This document shows positions 34,141 to 41,798 of a DNA stretch of 64,000 bases, piece by piece. Origin of the DNA: CAZSBB01 sp964605235. GTDB lineage: Bacteria > Planctomycetota > Phycisphaerae > Phycisphaerales > Phycisphaeraceae. The translations under genes and the position numbers were made by a program. Where the stretch lies: contig CAZSBB010000025.1 in NCBI GenBank assembly GCA_964605235.1, positions 33,153-97,152 on the forward strand, in the 5' to 3' direction. Numbering within the stretch: position 1 is the stretch's first letter; every line of letters starts with the position of its first letter. The notes under the pieces are model-generated. The model saw nothing but the letters and a program-made list of their open reading frames with translations, made no database searches and had not been told where the DNA came from.

Positions 34141-35031
34141 TCAATCGTTCATGTACTGGCGCAGTTGGTCGAGCCACTGGCGGCGCAGTTGCTGTTCCAG
34201 TTCGGTGGTTTGGCCGCGTTCGTCGAACTGGGTCAGCGGTTCGGTGGAGCGGGTGATGGGGCCATAGAGGTCGGGGCGGCGCCCCATGAAGCTGGGAGCA
34301 TAGAGGCCGGGTCCTTCGCGGCGGGGGGAGTCGAAGAGGTCCAGGCGCTGCACGCTGACGCATTCGGTTTCATAGCGTTCGAGATAGAGTTCGCCGCGGG
34401 CGCTGGCGATGACGCTGCTGGTGGTGTTGGCCTGGATGATCCAGCAGGCGTGGTCCTGGGCGCGTTGGCGCAGCATCTGGGCGACGCGGCGATTCACCCC
34501 GCCGTTGTTGGGCAGGAAGATGAGTTCGACCTGCTGGGTCGCCAGGGCGCTGAAGTTTTCGGGGACGCTGGCGTCGTTGCAGATCAGAAAGCCGGTGCGG
34601 CCCAGCGGGGTGTCGACGGGCGCAAGCGTTTGGCCGGGGGTGATGCCGAATTCATTGGTGGGGTGAATTTTGCGATAGGTCGCCAGCAGTTGGCCCTGGG
34701 GATCGAGCATGACGCAGGCGTTGAAGAGGTCGGAGCCGGCGCGTTCGAGCAGGCCGAATACGAGATAGATGCCCAGCTCCCGGCAGCAGTCGGCGGCGCG
34801 CGCCAGGTAGGGTGAGTCGGGCAGGGTCTGGGCGACTTCAAGCATGCGCGGCAGGGTGACGTCGGGATCCGCGCCGCACACATAACCATCGAGCGCGGAC
34901 TCAGGCGCGACGACCACCTGCGCCTGGCGCGCTGCCGCCTGACGGGCGTAGTCGAGCAGGCGGGTGAAATTTTCCTCCAGCCGCCAGGGGACGGGATTCA
35001 TCGCCACGACGCCGACGTTGAGCTGGAACAT
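34141..35031 (-). CDS. Carbon-nitrogen hydrolase (nitrilase superfamily)
   Basis: Amidase or nitrilase-like enzyme of 296 residues. The Glu-Lys-Cys triad is visible: E in VVAPESALDGYV, K in ATYRKIHPTNEFG, C in GFLICNDASVPENF. A second glutamate support motif is expected around LYLERYETECV. Substrate unknown; beta-ureidopropionase or N-carbamoyl hydrolases are near relatives. The ATG at 35031 follows AAGGACCCCGC. It lies 51 bases downstream of the DedA gene on the same strand and may be co-transcribed with it. Confidence 0.9.
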   Translation of the reverse strand: MFQLNVGVVAMNPVPWRLEENFTRLLDYARQAAARQAQVVVAPESALDGYVCGADPDVTLPRMLEVAQTLPDSPYLARAADCCRELGIYLVFGLLERAGSDLFNACVMLDPQGQLLATYRKIHPTNEFGITPGQTLAPVDTPLGRTGFLICNDASVPENFSALATQQVELIFLPNNGGVNRRVAQMLRQRAQDHACWIIQANTTSSVIASARGELYLERYETECVSVQRLDLFDSPRREGPGLYAPSFMGRRPDLYGPITRSTEPLTQFDERGQTTELEQQLRRQWLDQLRQYMND

Positions 35032-35082
35032 GCGGGGTCCTTGGGGTGCTGCGGGCAAGCAAGAGCGGCCGGCCGGGGCGCA

Positions 35083-35685
35083 TCAGGCGGGGTTGGAGGA
35101 TCGCGGGCGTTTTTTGCCCAGGTACCAGTACACGCCGTAGCCCAGCGCCAGCACGACGATCGCGATGGTGATGACCATTTTGCCGCGGGCGGCGGCGAGG
35201 CGAACCTGCTCGATGTGATCGCTGAAGTGGTACGCCAGGAGCATGAAGGTTGGGGCGCTGATCATGCACGCCAGACCGTCGAAGACGAGCATTTTCCAGA
35301 AGGGGATTTTGAACACGCCGGCGGTGAAGTAGGTGGGTGTGCGGACGCCGGGCAGGAAGCGGGCGATGAAGAGGGTCTTGCCGCCGTGGCGATGGAAAAG
35401 CTCGGCGGCGCGGGTGAGTCGGTCTTCGCGCAGGTAGCGGCCCAGCAGGGGAAGTTTGGGCACGGCGTGGCCATAGCGGCGGCCCAGGGCGTAGACCACA
35501 AAGTCGGAGGCGAGGATGGAAAACACCCCCACCGGCAGCATGATCCAGATGTTCGCCTTGCCCTGACCGCAGAGATAGCCGGCGAAGATCAGGGGAATGT
35601 CTTCCGGCAGCGGCACCCCGAAACCGGTCATGAACAGAATGACCGCCAGACCGATGTAGGGCAGATGGGTGATGAAGGTTTCCAT
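35083..35685 (-). CDS. DedA-family membrane protein
   Basis: Integral membrane protein of 200 residues, SNARE-associated/DedA family, linked to lipid flipping and membrane homeostasis. Landmarks: GFGVPLPEDIPLIFAGYLCG, ASDFVVYALGRRYGHAV, then HGGKTLFIARFLPGVRTPTY, the F/Y-x-R-x-x-P-x-x-R core. The ATG at 35685 is chosen because the first segment METFITHLPYIGLAVILFMT is the family start; codons upstream to 35790 have no similarity. Confidence 0.92.
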   Translation of the reverse strand: METFITHLPYIGLAVILFMTGFGVPLPEDIPLIFAGYLCGQGKANIWIMLPVGVFSILASDFVVYALGRRYGHAVPKLPLLGRYLREDRLTRAAELFHRHGGKTLFIARFLPGVRTPTYFTAGVFKIPFWKMLVFDGLACMISAPTFMLLAYHFSDHIEQVRLAAARGKMVITIAIVVLALGYGVYWYLGKKRPRSSNPA

Positions 35686-35801
35686 GCCGGTGACGCCGTG
35701 GCGATCCAAGCCTCGCAAGCATTCCAGTCGGCTGGCGGCACACAATCCGGCAGCCCGTTTCCCCCGGCCCCGGATGACGGGGTTAACCAATCAAGTCAAA
35801 T

Positions 35802-35911
35802 CTCACCACCGAGCCACAGAGGACACAGAGCAAAGCAAGAGATGCCATCCATCTCCAGGATTCCCGCATTTCTCGGTGAGCATTACTCGGTGTTCTCTGT
35901 GACGCTGTGGT
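35802..35911. repeat. Palindromic repeat, CACAGAG family (copy 3)
   Basis: The left arm CTCACCACCGAGCCACAGAG GACACAGAG and the right arm CTCGGTGTTCTCTGTGACGC TGTGGTTAC are inverted. It fills the space between phosphomannomutase and DedA, where the two minus-strand genes are 246 bases apart. Confidence 0.75.
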
Positions 35912-35931
35912 TACTGCTTTGTTGTTTATTT

Positions 35932-37332
35932 CTAATGCCCTTCCGCCAGCTCACCGAGCAACGGCGTGATGTCCGCCAGCAGTTCGTCGAGCTTCCCGGC
36001 GTCACGCGCTTCGGCGTTGAGCCGCAGCAGTGGTTCGGTGTTGCTGGCGCGGACATTGAACCAGAAGCCACGGTCGGCAAAGCAGTCGATGGTCACGCCA
36101 TCGAGTTCATCGACCTTCGCGCCGGGGTACTTGCGCTTGAGCTGGGCGAGCACCGCCGCCTTGTCCTCGGCGTGGAAGTTGCGCTCGCCGGATTGCGGAT
36201 ACTTGCGGAAGGGCGCGACGAGCTGGCTGAGCGGTTTATCGGTTTGGCCCAGCAGGGTGAGCACGCTGGCGAGGGTGACGGCGCCGCTGTCGGCAAAGCA
36301 GTTGTCGCGGAAGTAGAAATGGCCCGACAGCTCGCCGCCGAAGATGCCTTGCGTTTCCCGCAGCAGGGCTTTCATGAACACATGCCCCACGCGGCAGCGC
36401 GCCGGCTGGCCGCCCAGCGCGCGGACGGTTTCCTCGACGACCTTGCTCGAACGCAGGTCATAGATGACGGTGCTGCCGGGGGCTTGCTTGAGGAAGTGTC
36501 CCGCCAGCAGCGCGGTCAGGTGATCGCAGCCGATGATGTTGCCCAGTTCGTCGGTGATCATGCAGCGGTCGGCATCGCCATCGAAGCAGGCGCCCAGGTC
36601 GGCATGATGTTGTTTGACGCCTTCCTGCGTGGGCACCATGTTGGCGGGCACCAGCGGGTTGGGGTCGTGGACGAAACTGCCGGTGATTTCAAAGTTCAGC
36701 GGCACGATCTCGACGCCCGGCACCTTGCTGAACACGCTGGGGATGAGCTTGGCCGCCATGCCGTTGGAGGCGTCGATGAAGACCTTGAGCGGCTTGCGGC
36801 CGGCTTTGGGGGGCTGATGGAACTTGAGCACATGCTGGCGGTACTCCGCCCAGAGGTCGCGCTGGCCAAGCGTGCCTTTGACGGGCAGCGAGCCGCGCGC
36901 GCCCAGCGTTTCGGCTATGGCCTGGATGTCTTTGAGTCCGGACGCTGAGCCGATGGGTTTGGCGAGCGGGCCGGAGAATTTGAAGCCGTTGTATTGCGGG
37001 GGATTGTGGCTGGCGGTGGTCTGGATCGCGCCGGCGGCGCCCAGATGGTTGACGGCGAAATACTTGAAGCTGGTGTCGCACATGCCCAGGTCGATGACGT
37101 TCATGCCGCTGGCGCGGACGCCTTCGATGAGCGCGGCACAGAGCGACGGGGAGCTGGGACGCATGTCGCGGCTGATGAGCACAGTGTCGCCCAGCCCGGT
37201 CCTGGGACGCTCGGGGTGGTCGTGCAGGAAACGGCCGGCGGCACAGCCGATGCGCCAGGCGGCGTCCTCATTGACCTGTTCGGGATAGGTTCCGCGGATG
37301 TCGTAGGCTTTGAAGATTTTGCTCAGGGACAA
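35932..37332 (-). CDS. Phosphomannomutase / phosphoglucomutase
   Basis: Phosphohexomutase of 466 residues interconverting hexose-6- and hexose-1-phosphates for sugar-nucleotide synthesis. The active-site phosphoserine is in TTASHNPPQYNGFK (S108). The metal loop is CFDGDADRCMI, the sugar loop GGELSGHFYFRDN and the phosphate loop NVRASNTEPLLRLN. The start is a TTG at 37332, because GGAGG lies five to six bases upstream and SLSKIFKAYDIRG is the normal N-terminus. Upstream codons read 21 more residues without similarity. The mannose-6-phosphate isomerase at 53366-54415 would supply its substrate. Confidence 0.92.
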   Translation of the reverse strand: MSLSKIFKAYDIRGTYPEQVNEDAAWRIGCAAGRFLHDHPERPRTGLGDTVLISRDMRPSSPSLCAALIEGVRASGMNVIDLGMCDTSFKYFAVNHLGAAGAIQTTASHNPPQYNGFKFSGPLAKPIGSASGLKDIQAIAETLGARGSLPVKGTLGQRDLWAEYRQHVLKFHQPPKAGRKPLKVFIDASNGMAAKLIPSVFSKVPGVEIVPLNFEITGSFVHDPNPLVPANMVPTQEGVKQHHADLGACFDGDADRCMITDELGNIIGCDHLTALLAGHFLKQAPGSTVIYDLRSSKVVEETVRALGGQPARCRVGHVFMKALLRETQGIFGGELSGHFYFRDNCFADSGAVTLASVLTLLGQTDKPLSQLVAPFRKYPQSGERNFHAEDKAAVLAQLKRKYPGAKVDELDGVTIDCFADRGFWFNVRASNTEPLLRLNAEARDAGKLDELLADITPLLGELAEGH

Positions 37333-37487
37333 AGGACACCTCCGGGGCTGACGGTTGAGGGAGCGAACAAGTCCCCGCCCGAAACCGCGGGGCACTTCCG
37401 AGGGGGGCGGACATCATATCGCTACCGGGGCCGGGGGGCGATGGGCGGGTGGTTAATTCCCGGGCAAGCGCCAGTACCGTCATTTGC

Positions 37488-37573
37488 GAGACCCGCGCTT
37501 GAGCCAGGGGTTGCAGCGCAGCCGCAGGGCATGACGCAGGGCAGCAACCGCCTGCTGACGCGCGCGGCTCGGA
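37488..37573. repeat. GCGCGCGGCTCG repeat (copy 2)
   Basis: GAGACCCGCGCTTGAGCCAG, then TTGCAGCGCAGCCGCAGGG and TGACGCGCGCGGCTCGGA, matching 34020-34112. It occupies part of the 367-base gap between phosphomannomutase and cysC; no gene is seen in the remainder. Confidence 0.75.
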
Positions 37574-37699
37574 AGACAGGTGGTGCATACGTTTGCCCGG
37601 GCGGTTCATTCCCGGTCGCTTGCAGCGTCCTGCCCTTCCGCTACCATTGCCCGGCTCAATCAAACCCTAACCAATCCAGCCCACGAAGGATGCACCGCC

Positions 37700-38317
37700 A
37701 TGGCCGAGCAGAAAGCGACCAACATTCACTGGCATGAAGGCAACGTCACCCGCGCCGAGCGGCAGCAGGCCATGGGCCACGGCAGCGCCACCCTGTGGAT
37801 GACCGGCCTGTCCGCCAGCGGCAAAAGCACCGTCGCCGTCGCCCTCGAACAAGTCCTCCTGCAGCGCGGCGTCAAGGCCTACCGTCTCGACGGCGACAAC
37901 ATCCGCATGGGGCTGAACAAGAACCTGGGCTTCTCGGCGGAAGACCGTGCCGAGAACATCCGCCGCATCGGCGAAGTCGCCAAGCTGTTCACCGACGCCG
38001 GCGTGGTCACCATCACCAGCTTCATCAGCCCCTACGCCGCCGACCGCGACAACGTCCGCAAGCTGCATGTCGACGCCGGCCTGCCGTTCATCGAGGTCTA
38101 CGTCAACTGCCCCATCGAGGAAGCCGAGAAACGCGATCCCAAGGGCCTCTACAAGAAAGCCCGCGCCGGCCAGATCAAAGGCTTCACCGGCATCGACGAT
38201 CCCTATGAAGCGCCCGCCCAAGCCGAGTTGGAACTCCGCACCGACAAGCTCTCCATCGAGCAGAGCGTGCAAACCCTCCTCGACCTGCTGACCAAACAAG
38301 GCATCATCAAGGGCTAA
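37700..38317 (+). CDS. cysC: Adenylyl-sulfate kinase
   Basis: APS kinase, 205 residues, phosphorylates adenylyl-sulfate to PAPS, the sulfate donor for sulfotransferases and a step in assimilation. P-loop GLSASGKST at 36-44; LDGDNIR and AENIRRIGEVAKLF follow; FISPYAADRD carries the conserved Ser; KGFTGIDDPYEAP is the lid region. It is a stand-alone CysC and no cysN or cysD lies near. The ATG at 37700 follows AAGGA by nine bases. PAPS production together with nearby sulfatases suggests sulfated-polymer metabolism (inference). Confidence 0.95.
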   Translation: MAEQKATNIHWHEGNVTRAERQQAMGHGSATLWMTGLSASGKSTVAVALEQVLLQRGVKAYRLDGDNIRMGLNKNLGFSAEDRAENIRRIGEVAKLFTDAGVVTITSFISPYAADRDNVRKLHVDAGLPFIEVYVNCPIEEAEKRDPKGLYKKARAGQIKGFTGIDDPYEAPAQAELELRTDKLSIEQSVQTLLDLLTKQGIIKG

Positions 38318-38373
38318 CCCCCCCAGAAGTGGCCCGCCCCCGGAAGCAGCCCCGGCCTTCCGATGCGCCTTAC

Positions 38374-38402
38374 TTAGCCCCCGGCGAGTCGCCGGGGGCT
38401 AA
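38374..38402. repeat. TAGCCCCCGGCGA hairpin (copy 2)
   Basis: TTAGCCCCCGGCGAGTCGCC followed by GGGGGCTAA forms a perfect stem between cysC and the PHP gene. It is inverted relative to the copy at 31829-31853. It may act as a terminator-like hairpin but has no T run. Confidence 0.85.
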
Positions 38403-38444
38403 ATGGATCAATTACCGTTCATGCATTCTTCGTCGGCGTGCCCC

Positions 38445-39320
38445 ATGTTCTGCGATCTGCATGCCCATTCCACCGCGTCCGACGGCGTGGATCTGCCGGA
38501 GCGTCTGCCTTTGCTCGCACAGCAGGCGGGGCTGCGCGCCATCGCCCTGACCGATCACGATACGACCGACGGCCTGCCGGCTGCGGCTGCTACGGCGGCG
38601 GAAATCGGCATCGACTTCGTCCCCGGCATTGAAATCTCGGCGGACCCCGGCCCCCGCCCCGGCGAGCCGGAGGACGCTCCCCGGCGCGGCACGCTGCACA
38701 TCCTCGGCTTGTTCGTGCGTCATGATGATCCGCTGCTGGCGCAGGTCAGCGCGCGCATGCGGGCAGCGCGCGACAGCCGCAACCCCGCCATTGTCGACAA
38801 GCTGCGCGCGCTGGGGGTGCAGATCACTGCAGCGGAAGTCACCCAGTTGGCAGCCGAGCAGGGCACGCAGAGCATCGGTCGGCCGCATGTCGCCCAGGTG
38901 CTGATGGCCAAGGGTTATGTCAAAAGCGTGCAGGACGCCTTCAACCGCTACCTGGGCCAGGGCAAGCCCGCTTATGTTCGCCGGGACCGCATGTCGGCCG
39001 GCGACGCCATTGCCGCCATCCATCACGCCGGCGGGGTCGCCATCATGGCGCATCCCATTCAACTCGTCCGCGCCAATCCCGATGAGCTCGAAGACTTCCT
39101 CATCCGCCTCCAGCGCGTCGGACTCGACGGCGTGGAAACCCGGCACAGCGACCACAGCCCCGCCCTGGTCAAACAGTACGAAGCCCTCGCCAAACGTCTG
39201 GGCCTGCTCACCAGCGGCGGCAGCGATTACCACGGCTCCCGCAAGCCCGTCGCCCTGGGCAGCCAGCAGGTGCCGCTGTCGGTCTACCAGACCCTGCGCG
39301 ACCGCGCTGCAGGACGCTGA
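38445..39320 (+). CDS. PHP-domain phosphoesterase (YciV/RNase AM-like)
   Basis: Metal-dependent phosphoesterase of 291 residues. The PHP motifs appear in order: CDLHAHSTASDG, IALTDHDTTDGLP, VPGIEISADPG, IGRPHVAQVL, AIMAHPIQLV and SGGSDYHGSRKP. The YciV family acts as a nucleoside 3',5'-bisphosphatase or 5'-3' exonuclease on RNA ends. The start is uncertain: 38445 puts the first motif at the N-terminus, while 38403 and 38421 also stay in frame; none has a clear Shine-Dalgarno. It lies 127 bases after cysC. If it has bisphosphatase activity it could remove PAP left after sulfotransfer, which is an inference. Confidence 0.87.
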   Translation: MFCDLHAHSTASDGVDLPERLPLLAQQAGLRAIALTDHDTTDGLPAAAATAAEIGIDFVPGIEISADPGPRPGEPEDAPRRGTLHILGLFVRHDDPLLAQVSARMRAARDSRNPAIVDKLRALGVQITAAEVTQLAAEQGTQSIGRPHVAQVLMAKGYVKSVQDAFNRYLGQGKPAYVRRDRMSAGDAIAAIHHAGGVAIMAHPIQLVRANPDELEDFLIRLQRVGLDGVETRHSDHSPALVKQYEALAKRLGLLTSGGSDYHGSRKPVALGSQQVPLSVYQTLRDRAAGR

Positions 39321-39350
39321 CTGAGTCAACCTGCCGCCGCAGCCTCCACT

Positions 39351-39378
39351 CCGAGCTGCCGACGCCAGTCGGCGGGTT
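39351..39378. repeat. Partial GAGCTGCCGACGCCAGTCGG repeat
   Basis: GAGCTGCCGACGCCAGTCGG followed by CGGGTTCTG resembles the left end of the elements at 4603 and 6043; the GCCGAC/GTCGGC dyad remains. Confidence 0.6.
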
Positions 39379-39446
39379 CTGCCACACCTGCGCTCATCTC
39401 CCGGTCGCCCATCGCCACCCGCCTTCGCGCAACCTTTTCACACGAT

Positions 39447-39564
39447 AAATCATGTAATAACAAAATCATATCGCATACACCCCGGTCTCAACCCACGCCA
39501 ACCATGCTCCAATGAACCGGACTCACCAGATTCACCAATAAATTATCACGTATTGACATGATTT
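39447..39564. promoter_or_regulatory. Candidate operator half-sites of the GntR/LacI regulator
   Basis: AAATCATG (39447-39454) and CATGATTT (39557-39564) are exact inverted copies in an AT-rich stretch upstream of the regulator. The second overlaps the promoter spacer. They may be regulator sites; this is suggestive only. Confidence 0.4.
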
Positions 39565-39581
39565 GACACGAAGCGTATCAT
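39553..39581 (+). promoter_or_regulatory. Sigma-70-type promoter of the GntR/LacI regulator
   Basis: TTGACA at 39553-39558, a spacer of exactly 17 bases, and TATCAT at 39576-39581. The predicted transcription start, about seven bases after the -10 box, falls at 39588-39589, on the ATG itself. Confidence 0.75.
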
Positions 39582-39588
39582 CCTGCCG

Positions 39589-40800
39589 ATGTCCAAGCCT
39601 TCCGACAGCATGCCCAGCGATCCGAGCACGCAGCCCGGAGACGACTCCGCATCCGCCGCCGCCGAGGCTCGTCGACGTCTGCTGGTATGGCTGGAACGCT
39701 GGGAACAACCCGGCCGACTGCCGGCGCTGCGCAAGCTGGCGCCGCAGTTGGGCGTCGGACTGGGCAGCCTCAACCGGGCGGTGCTGGAGCTGGTCGACGA
39801 AGGTCTGCTCGCCGCCCGGCGAGGGTCGGGCACCTATCTGCTGCGACGGCTCACCCCGGCCCCGGCGGTGCGGGTGACGCCAGCGGTCGGGGCGGGCCCT
39901 CGGGTTATTTGTCTCGTGCCGCCTGTGACCGACAAGATCGTGCATGACATGCGCGACGCCTGCACGGCGGTGCTGCGGCGGGCGGGGTTGGTGGTGGAGT
40001 TTCGTGATTACCAACCGTTGTGGGAACAGCCCTGCCGCGTCTTGCCCTCGGAAGCCGACGCGGTGGTGCTGGTGAACCCCAACGCCACGCCGCCGATCGC
40101 GCCCAATCCGGGTCAGCCGATCCTGCTGCTGAGCACGGCCCCGCGCGTGCGGGTGTTGCCGACCGAGCAGTTTGACGAGGTGACGCTCGACAGCGTGGAA
40201 GGCGCCGCCATGGCGGGCCGGCATCTGCGGGCGCTCGGCTGCACCAGCGTGGCGTTCCTGGGCGTGGGGCGCGGCAACGACCTGTCCCAGTTGGGCGTGA
40301 CCAGCTCCCTGCGGCTGGAAGGGTTTGAATCCGGCTGGGGCGCGCCGGTTGAACCCGCGCACATCCTCATCGGCGTTGGCTTTGGTGAACTCACGGGAGC
40401 GAGCGCTGCCGCCGACTTTCACGCTCTGCCCACGCCCCCGCAGGCGGTGTTTGCCGCCAGCGATGAACTGGCGGTGGGCTTCATCAAGGGCGCGCTGGGG
40501 CTGCGCCGCCGGGCGCGCGAGCATTATCAAATCATCGGGTTCGACGGTCAGGAGGTCGGGCAGAAGATGCCTGGCGGGCCTTTGACCACCATTGCCGCGC
40601 CAACCCAGGACATGGGCGAAACCGGGGCGCGCCTGCTGCTGGAACGGCTGGCAAATCCCGCCCGGGGACCGCGTCGGCTTGAACTTTCCTGCCGGCTGAT
40701 TGCCGGGCGCACCGCTCGTTCCCCGGAGGCTTCAACCTCCTTCACCTCGACTTCGGAGCAATCCCATGACCCGGACGTCACGCGCGTTCACCTTGATTGA
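39589..40800 (+). CDS. GntR-type DNA-binding domain fused to a LacI-type sugar sensor
   Basis: Regulator of 403 residues. A winged helix of the GntR type spans about 28-87 (RLPALRKLAPQLGVGLGSLN, then LVDEGLLAARRGSGTYLL). A periplasmic-binding-like sensor follows to about 385 (VICLVPPVTDKIVHDMRDAC, HLRALGCTSVAFLGVGRGND, AVFAASDELAVGFIKGAL, IIGFDGQEVGQKMPGGPLTT). The ligand is probably a sugar. The promoter at 39553 suggests a leaderless message, and no Shine-Dalgarno precedes the ATG. Its 3' end overlaps the pilin-like gene by 35 bases. It probably controls the glycan genes downstream (inference). Confidence 0.88.
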   Translation: MSKPSDSMPSDPSTQPGDDSASAAAEARRRLLVWLERWEQPGRLPALRKLAPQLGVGLGSLNRAVLELVDEGLLAARRGSGTYLLRRLTPAPAVRVTPAVGAGPRVICLVPPVTDKIVHDMRDACTAVLRRAGLVVEFRDYQPLWEQPCRVLPSEADAVVLVNPNATPPIAPNPGQPILLLSTAPRVRVLPTEQFDEVTLDSVEGAAMAGRHLRALGCTSVAFLGVGRGNDLSQLGVTSSLRLEGFESGWGAPVEPAHILIGVGFGELTGASAAADFHALPTPPQAVFAASDELAVGFIKGALGLRRRAREHYQIIGFDGQEVGQKMPGGPLTTIAAPTQDMGETGARLLLERLANPARGPRRLELSCRLIAGRTARSPEASTSFTSTSEQSHDPDVTRVHLD

Positions 40801-41650
40801 ACTGCTGGTGGTCATCTCGATCATCAGCATCCTCATCGCCATTCTGCTGCCGGCGCTGGGCAAAGCGCGCCTGGCGGCCAACGCCCTGACCTGTCACACC
40901 GGCCTGCGCCAGCTCGGGCAGGTCGGCACCATGTACGGCGAGGACAACCACGGCTACATGGCGTATGCCGACGACTGGTCCAGCGGCGGCGCGGCCAGCA
41001 ACCCGTACGCCAAGGTCAAGACTAAGTTCAACAACGCCTCGACCAACATCATCTCCCCCACCGAGATGTGGCAGGCCGAGGGTTACATCCAGCCGGTCGG
41101 CGGTCCCGGCGCGTGGCAACCCAATCCGGTCTTCAAATGCCCGGTGATCAACAGCAAGTTCGGCGCCAAAGGCTGGGATCGCTACGCCAACGGCGCGGGC
41201 ATGATGGAATCCCATCGCACCTACTCGGGCCTGATGACCGCGGGCAACAGCATCGGCGGCCTGCCGCGGCACAACCTCGTCGGGCCGTACCCCATTCACC
41301 GCCTCGTCAAGCCGGCTGGCACCGCGATGATCGGCGATTGCAAAATCCGCATGGGCGCCGGCGCGCCGGCAGGTTTCGACTTCGCCCCGCTGGCGTCCAC
41401 CGACCGCATCATGGTCACCGGCAACTGGCCCCTGCCGCCCGGACAGTTCATCAATGGCCTGAGCATGACGACCGCCAATGTGCAGGCGGGAAACTTCTTC
41501 CACCCCGGCCAGGCCTCGGCGCTGATGCATTTCGACGGCCACACCCAGAACATCACCTACACCTACGACGATTTGAACATCAGCGCCCTCTACACCCGTT
41601 ACAAAGCCCGCTACACCGCCAATGGTTCGGGCGAGTACGAAGCGTATTGA
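40766..41650 (+). CDS. Type IV pilin-like (pseudopilin) protein
   Basis: Protein of 294 residues with a prepilin leader: SRAFTLIELLVVISIISI gives the prepilin peptidase site (A-FTLIE) and the N-terminal helix. The C-terminal half has NFFHPGQASALMHFDGHTQN, a version of the H-x9-DG motif of the large planctomycete pilin-like family but with ten residues between His and Asp-Gly. The mature protein would lie in the inner membrane with an extracellular head. The ATG at 40766 has GGAG seven bases upstream and overlaps the regulator stop by 35 bases. No other secretion genes are nearby. Role in substrate binding or uptake is a guess. Confidence 0.85.
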   Translation: MTRTSRAFTLIELLVVISIISILIAILLPALGKARLAANALTCHTGLRQLGQVGTMYGEDNHGYMAYADDWSSGGAASNPYAKVKTKFNNASTNIISPTEMWQAEGYIQPVGGPGAWQPNPVFKCPVINSKFGAKGWDRYANGAGMMESHRTYSGLMTAGNSIGGLPRHNLVGPYPIHRLVKPAGTAMIGDCKIRMGAGAPAGFDFAPLASTDRIMVTGNWPLPPGQFINGLSMTTANVQAGNFFHPGQASALMHFDGHTQNITYTYDDLNISALYTRYKARYTANGSGEYEAY

Positions 41651-41798
41651 AGTCATTGCTGCCGGGTGAAGGACGGCAGCCGTTTCAATTTTTATTTAAA
41701 TCGCCTGGTTGCAGGTTTCGTCCGGCGTGGGGGAGTTGCGCCGGGTGCAACCTGCGGGCGATGACTGCGCCCGGCGCAGTCCGATGCAGGAGTCTGAC

